From Trichomonas tenax (lineage: Eukaryota; Parabasalia; Trichomonadida; Trichomonadidae): a stretch of DNA of 47,550 nt. Within the stretch, counting starts at the first letter, position 1, and each line of letters opens with the position of its first letter. Below are positions 27,701-36,831 of this stretch, in pieces. The notes beneath the pieces are model-generated. The model had not been told where the DNA came from and did not search any database. It saw only the letters and a list, made by a program, of their open reading frames with translations. The translations under genes were made by a program, and so were the position numbers. The DNA lies in assembly GCA_023091735.1 (NCBI GenBank), contig JALKBU010000335.1, positions 1 to 47,550 on the forward strand, read 5' to 3'.

Positions 27701-29648
27701 TGGCAAACCGTTCCACGAAACGAGAAGATGGTTAGCGAAGGAAGCAATGCAGAAGCATGCATTGTATCCTTCAAACAGAGAAACATGGAACTATGCTGCT
27801 GCTTTAGTTTGCTCGATCATCTTCGGCCAACCACTTGTTTTCGATGCTGAAATCATGTCATTCGTTCTTTCATTGTTAAGCACAGATGACAGAGCTGTCA
27901 GAGAATGCGTTATCGGCATCATTCCAACACTCGTTGAATCACTTATTCCTCGTGTTCCAAGACCACCGGGTATCAAAGTTACAGAAGTCAATGAAACAAA
28001 CTACGACACGACCTTCTTCGAAGATAGAAGAATGCCAACACAAGCACGCAAGATGCCACACTTCTTGACAAAGGAGGAGTATATGAATGAATCAGTTATC
28101 GCCAAGTTCTTCCCAGATGATGCTGCAGAGCGTGTTAAGATGCACAAAGTTCTTTTCGATGTCTTAAATGAACTCGGACAGCCATTAGAAACATTAATCA
28201 CACTTCTCGTTGATGCGCAAATCCACAAAGAAGACAACTTCTCGAAGACACGCGTCCAGTTCTGGTGTGCTTTGTGCCGATTCCTCGGTTTCGATTTCAC
28301 AAAGCGTTTGTTCATGCGCGCTGACACAATGATCACTCCACAGGCGACAATTGCTCATCACGTTGTTGCCGCTGAAATCTTTGCTGGCGTTCTTCATTCG
28401 ATCAAGAGCCGCCCATACAGCTATGTCGAGAATGTTGCCAACTTCGTCAAACCATTTGTTACAAGATTACTCGCAACACTTGATCCCGAATTCCACAGCC
28501 TTTGGTACTTCTCATTCTACGCCTGCTTCAATGAAATGGATCCACGTCGCTTGTTCTGGCTCTATAGCCACATTCTCACATGCGTTCCAACAGACGACAA
28601 CTTGAGAGCTGCAAGAGCTGTTTCTCTTATCACAGACATTTTGCTCGATGTTGCTTTCAAGATCGATGGACTTACAGAGAAAATTGCACAGATTGCCGCA
28701 CAGCCACTTTACTCCAGCCAAGCACTCTCGTTCGAACAGATCAGGGAATGCTCTGTTAGAGCTTTAATTCAGATGGTTTCATTCACATTCGATGTCAACT
28801 TAAGAGGCAAGAATCAAGAAAGCTTAGATCTTTTGACGAAGTTTGTTGATGGTACAGATAACGACGATTTCGTTAACAGACTTATTGTTTCATCCTTCGG
28901 TGTTCAGAGCCTTGCGACATTATCAATGGGCGAATTTGTTTTGAGCCACTTCCAGAAATGGAGCTCTGCAATTGTCGGAAAAGATGAAGATAAAGAACAA
29001 GTTGCAAGAGCCGCTCTTTGTGCTCTCGCATCATCAAACTGGATCGGAAGTATTTCTGAGTTCCCTGTAGGAACAAAGGAATGCAAGCAAACAGTTTCAA
29101 GAGTCTTGAACGAAATTTCTAAGATTCAGCATCAGCCATGGCAAGTTCAATGCATCTTAGTTCTCATCATTGAATCATTTTTAGCTTCTTCATTCTTCTT
29201 ATTCGAGGATGAAGAGATATTCCCACAGCTTATCGAAGATGTTGTTATGACCGGCCTTTCTTCAGTCCACACAGATGTCCATGATGCATCAGCACAACTC
29301 CTCACATTCATTGTTCACAATTCATTGTCATTCTTGCCAAGAATCTCTGACCTCGTTACAAGATTCTCCGCAATGCTGCGTGATTCCCAGATACAAACAA
29401 GACTTGCAGGCGCAAAGGCTCTTTATGCTATCATCAATGGTACAACAATGTTTGATGATGTTCCTCAATATGTCATTGATTGCTTCCAGATCCTTTCTGA
29501 CGCCATGGAAACAGACAAAGCACTCGAACCAACAATCTCACAAGCATTTGCTGACTTCTGGTCAACAAACGAATCCAACTTAATGAAGTCTGCTGCGGAA
29601 GCATTAGCACCATTCAGAGCTTCACTCAGACCAAGTTATTTCTGTTGA
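24780..29648 (+). CDS. PSME4: Proteasome activator PA200/Blm10 (PSME4)
   Basis: A 1622-aa HEAT-type solenoid. The N-terminal third matches the PA200/Blm10 family well: LPPYIRSNLPNEQKIWKEAV at 17-36, WRPVYKILYDSML, FKEWQMTLDPHYQTF, LFTLFLPVHHS, LWLTQFRNLWTLY and FFELFARLSRQGYEDIPWDKMLPFIF. This protein caps the 20S proteasome and opens its gate for peptides and unfolded or acetylated proteins, in nucleus and cytosol. Human and yeast members are about 1840 and 2140 aa, so this is a compact form. Family members end in a Hb-Tyr-X motif that docks in the 20S alpha-ring; here the chain ends SYFC, with Phe in place of the penultimate Tyr. An acidic loop (MDSDDSDADCDAP) lies near residue 335. The frame is uninterrupted and starts after a run of A's. 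Confidence 0.92.
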   Translation: MTLADESQAEFKRRLLPPYIRSNLPNEQKIWKEAVFSNLEEYIKEDKPDQLDYWFNALDVYTSFETFTFSKEELERIGYLLYDFVIKSEHLNLVVTAASLFVSIIEPKHVKLDLKLAWRPVYKILYDSMLSHSKTRYTKFPRKFVETIIIFIRFARNYWEESATEEMFKEWQMTLDPHYQTFTLGVSLFTLFLPVHHSKHNLWLTQFRNLWTLYRSIHFDFQFFELFARLSRQGYEDIPWDKMLPFIFNVATTHMGIPTSLLEAPLPHVINYQPELYSQFFKDCATLDEILTLFAQTVANLLSGPTRYLTRSLLSRMLHLIAPLCTGNMDSDDSDADCDAPIIFIDEIIDAYAKRMKYDRDFNNLSHLEPLNSEDNAWFAEQIIRLVVMNQFHENPPLNNVSRFSQICPAIVIPSIIHSIQYSFNYEHLKTAAIQALIAITPSVVYKGEYFQEYMALVVKSAEEITFMDTTKSSVVFSLISLVATTVPLTKDHEPLIISITQHCIEFCEHAIGEDFIPSLGEVLTTMSRIISAVPSHTATHIAQMVKTNINEINDRALSAIVEALDSYAPPVFAEEALKATNIKQFIILKALARQTDQFYLAHMEQLTATILSGLINSNKKIRDESCAVMKWILKNMLNTYPMLPKKQGYFNAKQVELTWHVPTQETVDKADELIRCCLSAAKEFITGKSREDQLVGIQICRSIIKGSLAAVSSHDLPHFDDPEGMTTPEIARFHDEKIAKRFLETVELLTTVISNDKYQRRAVSQALKVLEFANSPRDHISSELEGLTTEYNYNAETGHVMLLAPALEAMTFNVAYWKALQLYSMRHSLSHVLFPKCTRTVLEHAFRLATHSFEKIRNAATSYVSVTTASFHDNFLDLFNNAIEMLEKVGQSESTEIEGLGKKDDIIAGISDLITALPNCYMNRRTFTMIMRAALAICIQLSPDEHLDSARSLRQVIVILLDQTDDGDNMFKDGKPFHETRRWLAKEAMQKHALYPSNRETWNYAAALVCSIIFGQPLVFDAEIMSFVLSLLSTDDRAVRECVIGIIPTLVESLIPRVPRPPGIKVTEVNETNYDTTFFEDRRMPTQARKMPHFLTKEEYMNESVIAKFFPDDAAERVKMHKVLFDVLNELGQPLETLITLLVDAQIHKEDNFSKTRVQFWCALCRFLGFDFTKRLFMRADTMITPQATIAHHVVAAEIFAGVLHSIKSRPYSYVENVANFVKPFVTRLLATLDPEFHSLWYFSFYACFNEMDPRRLFWLYSHILTCVPTDDNLRAARAVSLITDILLDVAFKIDGLTEKIAQIAAQPLYSSQALSFEQIRECSVRALIQMVSFTFDVNLRGKNQESLDLLTKFVDGTDNDDFVNRLIVSSFGVQSLATLSMGEFVLSHFQKWSSAIVGKDEDKEQVARAALCALASSNWIGSISEFPVGTKECKQTVSRVLNEISKIQHQPWQVQCILVLIIESFLASSFFLFEDEEIFPQLIEDVVMTGLSSVHTDVHDASAQLLTFIVHNSLSFLPRISDLVTRFSAMLRDSQIQTRLAGAKALYAIINGTTMFDDVPQYVIDCFQILSDAMETDKALEPTISQAFADFWSTNESNLMKSAAEALAPFRASLRPSYFC

Positions 29649-29710
29649 TTAATTTTATGATTATAGAGTTTTATATTATTTTATAGATGTATTAAATATT
29701 TTTTCTTTTA

Positions 29711-29733
29711 CCCAGTTTCACAATACTTTAGCC
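29711..29733 (+). repeat. Left 23-bp terminal inverted repeat
   Basis: Exact inverted match to 31028-31050, with a TA dinucleotide immediately outside. Similarity stops right after the GCC, so the repeat is short and sharp. Confidence 0.9.
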
Positions 29734-30801
29734 ACTCCCCCTGCCTTTTCGGGTGTTTACATGTCATATTGTCAGATTCATTTTTTAATGGATGGTTCAA
29801 CGCTGTTTACCCCAAACTCATATGTAAACTGTAAGCTGAGGCTTTTCCGCATGAATTAACGCATACCATGCAATACATGAGTACCAATAAACTTCAAAAA
29901 ATCAGCTCATAAATTACTTAATTTCTTCATATCTCAGAAATTCATACGATGATCATTAATTTTGACTTCAAGTTCTCCAAATAAATTGTATACACTATCC
30001 AATTCTGTAATAAAAATATTATCATACCGTTAACAATTTTAGGTCCAAAATTATTCAATCTCGAAAAACAATAATTTCTCATATTTGAGTGCAGAATCGC
30101 AAAATACAGGCGAATTCTAACACCTCCATACACAGAACATCAATCAAATCCAACAAAACGTTGAAATTTTACTGATGATTTTAACAAAAAAATGATGATT
30201 ACGCTTATTCATGTAAATTTAATTTTCTCATTGTTATTAGTATCATACAAGGAATCATCTGCTTAATTATAACTACTAAAGCAATATATAAATAAATTAT
30301 CATATCAGATCTTAGCAAAAACTTTAATGTAATTCATTGGGTAGTATTTGAAATTAAATATTTTCATAATGTGGAATATTTTCACTATGTAATACTCCTT
30401 AATCTGACGTTTTTCAAAAATGAATGAGAAAAATTGAAAATGTCTATTTTAACGATTTGCTCAATCAGCATTCATTATGTAATAATTATAAAATCCAAGT
30501 CATTATTCGGATTTCATTTTCTCCCTCTTAAATGTTTGAAAAAAAGAAATCTTTTGTTTTGATCAGAGAAATTTTTTAAGCATATTTGAGTCATTCTAGC
30601 TAATAATATAAATAGTATCCACTAACTATGGAGAAATGATATTCAATTAAAAGCATGATAAATGAACTAATAATAAATTTCAATATATAATTTTCTTGCC
30701 GGATGAGAAGGATATGGTATTTTTTGACATAACTATACCATGTATATCTTATATATAATGCATTTCATGGAATTTAAAATATATTTTTTTTTGACAAAAA
30801 G

Positions 30802-30833
30802 AAAAAAAAAAAAAAATAAAAAGGAGTCGAACC
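30802..30833 (-). other. B-box-like motif followed by a long T tract (minus strand)
   Basis: On the minus strand GGTTCGACTCC (30833 to 30823) matches the RNA polymerase III B-box consensus GGTTCGANTCC exactly and is followed by TTTTTA and 15 more T's. A second T-arm-like piece (GTTCGAAAC, about 30976-30968) is also followed, after GCTGGTGC, by 16 T's (30960-30945). Neither folds into a full tRNA by eye. They may be tRNA-derived remnants inside the mobile element, or chance. Confidence 0.25.
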
Positions 30834-31027
30834 AATGGCATATATAACCTTTAGCATTAACTAAACAACAACAACACCACAATTCAACATTCACCATTTT
30901 TTTCAATGGTGACACTAAAAATCTTGTTTCCAGAAAGGTGATTCAAAAAAAAAAAAAAAAGCACCAGCGATGTTTCGAACAACCAAACTTTAATCAAAAT
31001 TCCTGACACTCCCTGCTTTAGACCTGC

Positions 31028-31050
31028 GGCTAAAGTATTGTGAAACTGGG
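31028..31050 (-). repeat. Right 23-bp terminal inverted repeat
   Basis: Exact inverted match to 29711-29733, followed by TA at 31051-31052. Confidence 0.9.
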
Positions 31051-31100
31051 TATTCTAATTTATCAATTATTTTTGATTCAAATCATTGCTATTCTATTCT

Positions 31101-31334
31101 TCAGTTGTACATTAACTTCTGGCATAATAAAAATAGTTCAATTATCACTTTTGAATGTTGATATTTTTTGAAAAATGAACATTGAGCTTTGATTTCACAA
31201 GTTTTAAAACAATCCTTTTTAATTACCAATCTCAATATCAACACATTTAATATAGGTTCAATTGCTTGCTGCTTAGGGAATTTTTCACCTGCAGCCTCAC
31301 TGAATGCTTGAGAATGAATCAAATCATATCTCAT
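31101..31334 (-). CDS. Possible 77-aa protein or gene remnant
   Basis: A minus-strand frame starting with ATG at 31334, with a protein-like first third (RYDLIHSQAFSEAAGEKFPK) and a hydrophobic, Lys/Cys-bearing remainder. I do not recognise it. It lies between the mobile element and the HEAT-repeat gene and may be a fragment of a larger lost gene. There is no promoter motif at its start. Confidence 0.3.
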   Translation of the reverse strand: MRYDLIHSQAFSEAAGEKFPKQQAIEPILNVLILRLVIKKDCFKTCEIKAQCSFFKKYQHSKVIIELFLLCQKLMYN

Positions 31335-31640
31335 TGATGATAAAGGAAAAAAACAAATTCATCAACTTCAACAATTATTGTATTTGGATCAGTAAAGCAA
31401 ATCCGTATAGTTAGGATTTATTGCTAAGTTCTTAAGATCGCTAATGATTAATCAAAATTATTCCATTTCGATTGGTTTCTTGATCTTTGTTGAATGCAAT
31501 TTGAAAAATATAAGAATATCAAAAATCTGTTTGCAATTAAGTATTTGGCTTTTGGTGATTATGTACATAGTGCAGGCAAAGATTGGAGCGATAGCATTGA
31601 GTTTTAGAGGTCATTATTATGTAACAAAAAAAATATTTTC

Positions 31641-31651
31641 TGACATGTAAA
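31641..31651 (+). promoter_or_regulatory. TGACATGTAAA motif upstream of the HEAT-repeat gene
   Basis: The motif ends 18 bases before the ATG at 31670 and is followed by CTGACACTGATC, a second partial copy. This is the best-positioned example of the CATGTAAA type. Confidence 0.5.
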
Positions 31652-31669
31652 GAGAATCTGACACTGATC

Positions 31670-34600
31670 ATGGAATCGATTCTTTCGGAGCTTCGTAGAC
31701 TTGTCAAATCGGTCGTCCTTGTTCAGCCAGAGCAGGCTATCTTCAGGGCACTCAGCGCACTCAGTATTTCGGTGCTGAACACAGCATTGCCGAGTGATTT
31801 GCAAGATCTAGAAAAATTATTGCATCAAATTCTCGGTGTCAATCAAGGAATACTTTCGACACAGTGCATAATCCTTATCGGCCGCAAATTGAAAGAAATA
31901 TACAAAAGAAATGTCGAATTTTCCGCAGACCAGTTTGTCAAGGATTTGATATCGAAGCCAACTCAGGCAAAAATCATCTTATTTGGTGTTCTCAGTGGTA
32001 CACAGGGACTTATGCCCGCACATTACCAAGATGCTATACTTAAAATGTTCAAAGTTGATGAAAAACTTTATATTGCATCATTGTACTGCATCAGACACGC
32101 TTTTAAGACGTTAAAAGGTACATCAGGAAAACTCGATTCGAACGCAATTTCATTCGTTAAAAAAGTATTAAATAAAGCAACGGAACAAGTGCAAGTTGCA
32201 GCTATCAAACTATTGTGTGTTCTTTCGATTTACAGAAATAACGATGTTTCAAACATTTTCACATTTTTCGATGATTTACTCGCAAATTGCACATCAGAAC
32301 TCGTTCACGATGAAATATTCAAATCCATTGCTAAATATGCAGCAACATTTCTCACACCATCGACATCTAATATCGATAAAATCCAAACAATTTTCACAAA
32401 ATTCAATAAAATCGCAGTATTTAAGTATTTCGCAACCATTGTTGGACCTTCGATCATATCGAAATACTCAAATCAACTCTCACAACTCTATATAAACAAA
32501 TTCCCACACGCGTTATCAACAATCGTTTCTTCATGCACAGATCATGATAAACAGAACATTTTCAATGCTCTGCAAAACGCAAAAGACATTCCAGGTGCTT
32601 TGCAGACAATCAGCTTATTCCCGCAAACACCAGAAATCATTTATAAGACAGCAAACATCGCTTTAACACTTTTCCGTTCAAAGAATTCATATGCGAAAGA
32701 AGTCGGCACGCAGTACTTTTCCACTTTTGCTCGTGAACAAAGGAACGTTGCTTTCCAGTTTGTTTATGAGTGGCTCAACAAAATCGCACGTGGTGATTTT
32801 CAAGTTGAAGAAATCATTCCTGCATGCGCAGTTATTTCAAGGATTATTGCTGGAAGTCCAGATCGCGAACAGATGCTTTCAAGCAACGCGCAGGCATTAC
32901 TGCACATCGCGAACACTGGCTTGAATCAGAGATCAATCTTCGCATCTCTTTTCGTTGGTGTTTGGTATATTTTGTCAATCATTCCAGAATCAGAAGTCAG
33001 CTCGGAAACTATCCAAAAGGAGATTAACAGGATTATTGAGAACGTTATCTCGAGTGCAGAAAGCAACTTCGATTCTCTCTTTGAAGGATTACTTCAGTAT
33101 TTGATGCTTCAGCCAAATGGTTTCAAAGCAAAAGAAATTGTCAATTATTCATTCAACTTTATCAACAGCTTGTCATCATCTGCATTAACATCTCTTTGCG
33201 TTCTCATTCCTCGACACTTCGGCGGCGACAAGGAAGTTGTTAAATTCGTCAGAGCAATGGTTGATTTAGTTCTCGCAATTCCTCCAACAGCCGATATTGT
33301 TAAATCAATGTCGAAGATGGTTGTTCCATTCGAAGAAGACATCGTTGCTAAGCGCCATTCTCTTCCAAAGCATCAATATGAAGCTACAAAGATCGCCACA
33401 AAATTAATGACATCTATTCCTTCATTGATCACATGTGCTCCAGAATCAGCGCAGAAGAGTTTAGTTGAGGAGATCAACAAGAAGCAGCATCAGCCGAACA
33501 CCTTGCACAGGCTTCTTCTCAAGCACATTGTCATGAACCAACAGACATGCGAGCACATTCCTCGTGGTTTCCTCATTCCTCTTCTCAAGTCTCTTAAGGG
33601 AACTGACAGACTATTCCTCATTTCTACATGCGAAACTATTGCTGCATACATTCAGCACAACGACAGCTACTTCAAGGCGACAGTCAACTTCATCGAGCAG
33701 AACAAGACGAATCCATCCAACTACTTGATCGCTGCTTTAGTTTCGCATACGCACATCTCGAATGATTACTTGGTTAGATTAGTTATGTGCATCAACGAAA
33801 GAGTTTCTTCACCAACACTGAGATTGACATCGTTCTATGCGATGAAGTGCATTGTTGCATCGCATCCAATGGATGTTTCTACTCTTTGCCTTGGCGCACA
33901 CCAACTTTCGCTCTTCATGACATCGCTCAATGATTTCAATTTCCCAGAGCCATTGCTTGTTCATTCCGTTGCTGAAACATTCTCATCATTGCTGCCAACA
34001 CTTGTTCCAGAGGCTCTTGAACCAAATTCTCCACTCCGCGCTCAGATCGTTTCAGTCGTCCAGACAATATCATTGACACCATACTTAACAGCAAGAGAAG
34101 ACTTTTATGAGACACTGAACTCCGTTTTGACATATGCATTCCCATTAATATCAGAGATCGACTTCGATTCATTGCGATCTATCAATTCAGCATCGATGTC
34201 TCTTAGGCTCTTTGTGCTCACTGCATTCTCACATTTGGCTGCACAGGGTGCACTTCCTTCTACTGTCATCTCTCTGTCTAAGGATGCCGCGCAAATGATG
34301 CAGCAAACAGGAATGAAACTTGACTTTATTTCAGCAGTTTCCAATGCAGTTGATGTTGCAAAGCAGAACAGTGAACTCTATAGTTTATGCAGCTTGATCC
34401 AGAGCATCCTTCAACACAACACAGTTCCAGGCATAGAAGGTGTTACGCCTTCAGAAGCTCTCTCGATAGAATGCTTAACATCATCTGTCAGTATATTCAA
34501 CAAACTACTGACAATCAAACCATTCCCATCCATTGTCATCAACGACATCATTTCCGCTGTTTGCTTGTCAACACTTCGTAGCAACTACCAAATCAAGAAG

Positions 34601-36001
34601 ACAGCATTCGACTCTCTTGCAAAGATCGTCACTGCGATGAAGAGAGTCAAGAAGCTGTATGAGAACTACGAGAAACACTTATTGACAGCTGCAAAGATCG
34701 GCTTCGCTGCAGGGTTCGATGTCTCATCTAAGTTCCTCACAGCGTTCGTCAACGATAGCGATGAATGTCTGGAACTGTATAGCAACGAGATCAAGAAGAT
34801 GCAAGGAATGCAGCAGAACATGTATCCGATCGTTGCGCGATTCTTCAAGTTCGCGATGAACAAAGAAGATTCATCAAACAAATTCAAGGACGTCGTCAAT
34901 ATTGTTGCTCCTCTTTTCGCTGATCTGATCAAGCAAGCGATGAGCATCAACTTCATTCAGCCAGATCCGCAGAGCCTCAACGAATTCAGATCGTATTTCT
35001 CAGAATTCTATGAGGACCTCGCATCTGTCTTCGCTTGGATGACAACAGTTGAGAAAGTCATTGATCCAATGATCGTTCTTTCATTCTATGTTGTCGAGCT
35101 TCGCATCGCTACCGACATTTGGCAAGCTAACGGCGCCATCTCAGGAATCACTCAGTTCATCAAGTTCTTCCCAGAAACACGCCAAGACATTGTTGAGGAA
35201 GGCTTAGAAGCGATATTGAGCCTTCTCCCACAGATCGGAGTCTCGATCGGCCAAAACTGCGCAGACTTAGTCGAGTCATTGACACATCTTTCGGCACACA
35301 CAGACAGGATGATAGAGATCATGACCGCCATTGCCGCTCACACGCCATGCTGCGCGAATGTCTATTTATGGCTCTTGGACAACATCAGTGATGTCGCATC
35401 CGAGTTATTCGTTTCCAGCATGATGAGCACCAATGTCACAGACGAACAGATTGAGTCGCTTTTAGTCCTCTTCATCGACCGCTGTCCACACGACGAAATC
35501 AGCTTCGAGGCCCTGAAGTTCTGCAGACAGTCGCAACGTGTCAAACTCGGATTGAAGCTTTGCAATATCTTCTTGACATACGATGATGTCAGTTATTTGG
35601 GCATCGGCGAGTTCTTGTCTGCACACGTTCGCCACGGCGCTATCGATATATTGCTCAAGATCAAAGACAGCGATGTCCTTTCAAAGATATTGTCTGTCAA
35701 CGTCGCGAACACAATATTCGGTTTCTGCCTCGGAGATAGTTCGAATGCATCTAAGTTCGCCACCGTCCTTCTGAAGTCTGTTCTCTCATCCGACAACGAC
35801 GAATTCAAAAAGTGTGTCATTGTCCTTTGCGCGAACTGCATGTCTACGTGGATCAACGACGTCAATTGTGCTAAGTTGTATGCATCGCTTTTCAAGCAAA
35901 CTAAGATATCACTCGGCGACAAATTTGAAGCTGTCTGGGAACATCTCTCACCACAAGATCGCGAATTCTGTATTCGTGGTCTTGAAATTCTCGGCAAATA
36001 A
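31670..36001 (+). CDS. Giant alpha-solenoid (HEAT/ARM-type) protein, possibly HEATR5/Laa1-like
   Basis: A 1443-aa, all-helical protein without signal peptide or membrane segment. Paired amphipathic helices recur along the chain (for example YIASLYCIRHAFKTLKG, AIKLLCVLSIYRNN, VVRALIQ-like segments and SLRLFVLTAFSHLAAQGALP), as in HEAT or armadillo solenoids. The layout and length recall HEATR5/Laa1-type proteins that work with clathrin adaptors at the trans-Golgi, but I see no specific signature and a different HEAT family is possible. Codons in the 3' third (from about 34,600) are more GC-rich than in the 5' third. The TAAACG end fits the TAAA signal. Gene certain; family tentative. Confidence 0.8.
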   Translation: MESILSELRRLVKSVVLVQPEQAIFRALSALSISVLNTALPSDLQDLEKLLHQILGVNQGILSTQCIILIGRKLKEIYKRNVEFSADQFVKDLISKPTQAKIILFGVLSGTQGLMPAHYQDAILKMFKVDEKLYIASLYCIRHAFKTLKGTSGKLDSNAISFVKKVLNKATEQVQVAAIKLLCVLSIYRNNDVSNIFTFFDDLLANCTSELVHDEIFKSIAKYAATFLTPSTSNIDKIQTIFTKFNKIAVFKYFATIVGPSIISKYSNQLSQLYINKFPHALSTIVSSCTDHDKQNIFNALQNAKDIPGALQTISLFPQTPEIIYKTANIALTLFRSKNSYAKEVGTQYFSTFAREQRNVAFQFVYEWLNKIARGDFQVEEIIPACAVISRIIAGSPDREQMLSSNAQALLHIANTGLNQRSIFASLFVGVWYILSIIPESEVSSETIQKEINRIIENVISSAESNFDSLFEGLLQYLMLQPNGFKAKEIVNYSFNFINSLSSSALTSLCVLIPRHFGGDKEVVKFVRAMVDLVLAIPPTADIVKSMSKMVVPFEEDIVAKRHSLPKHQYEATKIATKLMTSIPSLITCAPESAQKSLVEEINKKQHQPNTLHRLLLKHIVMNQQTCEHIPRGFLIPLLKSLKGTDRLFLISTCETIAAYIQHNDSYFKATVNFIEQNKTNPSNYLIAALVSHTHISNDYLVRLVMCINERVSSPTLRLTSFYAMKCIVASHPMDVSTLCLGAHQLSLFMTSLNDFNFPEPLLVHSVAETFSSLLPTLVPEALEPNSPLRAQIVSVVQTISLTPYLTAREDFYETLNSVLTYAFPLISEIDFDSLRSINSASMSLRLFVLTAFSHLAAQGALPSTVISLSKDAAQMMQQTGMKLDFISAVSNAVDVAKQNSELYSLCSLIQSILQHNTVPGIEGVTPSEALSIECLTSSVSIFNKLLTIKPFPSIVINDIISAVCLSTLRSNYQIKKTAFDSLAKIVTAMKRVKKLYENYEKHLLTAAKIGFAAGFDVSSKFLTAFVNDSDECLELYSNEIKKMQGMQQNMYPIVARFFKFAMNKEDSSNKFKDVVNIVAPLFADLIKQAMSINFIQPDPQSLNEFRSYFSEFYEDLASVFAWMTTVEKVIDPMIVLSFYVVELRIATDIWQANGAISGITQFIKFFPETRQDIVEEGLEAILSLLPQIGVSIGQNCADLVESLTHLSAHTDRMIEIMTAIAAHTPCCANVYLWLLDNISDVASELFVSSMMSTNVTDEQIESLLVLFIDRCPHDEISFEALKFCRQSQRVKLGLKLCNIFLTYDDVSYLGIGEFLSAHVRHGAIDILLKIKDSDVLSKILSVNVANTIFGFCLGDSSNASKFATVLLKSVLSSDNDEFKKCVIVLCANCMSTWINDVNCAKLYASLFKQTKISLGDKFEAVWEHLSPQDREFCIRGLEILGK

Positions 36002-36072
36002 ACGTTTTTTTATTATTATTTTTTGATAATAATGTCAAATTTTGAATAAAAAACGGTTTTAGTTAATTTTGA

Positions 36073-36831
36073 TGTATTCAGGGTCTCTGCGGAGATTGGA
36101 GTGATTTCTATGATTCAAAAACATATCAAACTAAACAACACGAAAATTCACGCATTGTTGGTACAACAGACAGTTATTTTGTTCATTTTTGCACATTTTT
36201 TGGTATTGAAAATTGCGCGATTTATTTCAGTTCTACAACAACATCGACATTCTTCCTTAATGAAGACAACACATTCAGCGAATGCTCAAACACAGGGAGA
36301 GGAGGTTCTATTTCCTTTCAAACTGAAGATCAATGTGTTCAAAATCGAGTTCGCAGTTACAAATCTCAAGTCAGCAGTGATGACAATCTTGGTGTTTATT
36401 GCTATGTTGATGTTTCGGAATCTTCTCCATATCAAAACCAGATTGTTTTCTCTTCAATTGTTGAATCTGGTTCTGAAAACAAAAAAGGAAATGGAAACAT
36501 TTATTTGATAAATGGTGCCATCAATATCTCATCAGCGAATCAATCTTCAGCATACATCAACGTAAATTCTATGAAACTAATTGAATCAATCTCTTCAGAT
36601 TCATTTGTCAAATTTTCAACATTTGAAAATAATAAACAAATTGCATCTGGTAGGGCTTCTGATTAGTACAGTGCTATTTCATTAACAACTAAACTTGAAA
36701 TTAACTCATGCAACTATATAAACAATTCAGGTGTTGATGGTTTATTAATTTGTTATACTCTAACATCATATGTTAAATCATGCAACTTTTTAGAAAATAA
36801 AGGTTATACGATTACATTAATTAATATTTAG
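36073..36831 (+). pseudogene. Remnant of a surface/secreted beta-helix-type protein gene
   Basis: One frame is open from 36073 to a TAG at 36664-36666 and then continues open to a TAG at 36829-36831, about 250 codons in all. There is no ATG near its beginning, so the 5' end is lost. The translation is protein-like: rich in Ser, Asn, Gly and Cys with short strands (SECSNTGRGGSISF, SFVKFSTFENNKQ, SLTTKLEINSCNYINNSG, SCNFLENKG). This resembles right-handed beta-helix (pectate-lyase-like, Pmp-like) surface protein repeats, a common family in trichomonads. A further decayed stretch with coding-like words extends to about 37,046 in other frames. The broken frame is seen directly; the family is inferred. 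Confidence 0.65.

Larger units (their letters stand above)
29711..31050. mobile_element. Non-autonomous Tc1/mariner-like element (TA-flanked)
   Basis: The segment starts with CCCAGTTTCACAATACTTTA followed by GCC and ends with the exact reverse complement of those 23 bases (31028-31050). Each end abuts TA (29709-29710 and 31051-31052), the target-site duplication expected for Tc1/mariner elements, and 1340 bp is a typical length for such elements. Mariner transposons are abundant in Trichomonas vaginalis (Tvmar1). I find no transposase frame: the interior has stops in all frames and AT-rich, poly(A)-bearing sequence. It is therefore either a decayed copy or a non-autonomous derivative. The termini are seen directly; the family is inferred from TIR, TA and length. 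Confidence 0.7.
29649..31669. other. 2-kb gene-poor region containing a TIR-bounded element
   Basis: No long coding frame is visible. Bases 29711-31050 form the inverted-repeat-bounded segment annotated separately. To its right, 31053-31669 is AT-rich spacer with a possible small minus-strand ORF (31101-31334) and the promoter-like motif at 31641-31651 before the HEAT-repeat gene. Confidence 0.5.

Noticed and set aside
30780..31060. Complete tRNA gene near the A tracts on the minus strand
   Set aside because: T-arm-like words are present but no matching acceptor or anticodon stems can be drawn.
31444..31650. 68-codon frame just before the HEAT gene
   Set aside because: It runs through the TGACATGTAAA promoter-like motif and uses spacer-like codons.
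36101..36508. 135-codon frame from ATG after the HEAT gene
   Set aside because: The parallel frame 36073-36663 gives a much more protein-like translation; this one is low-complexity Leu/Lys/Phe sequence.
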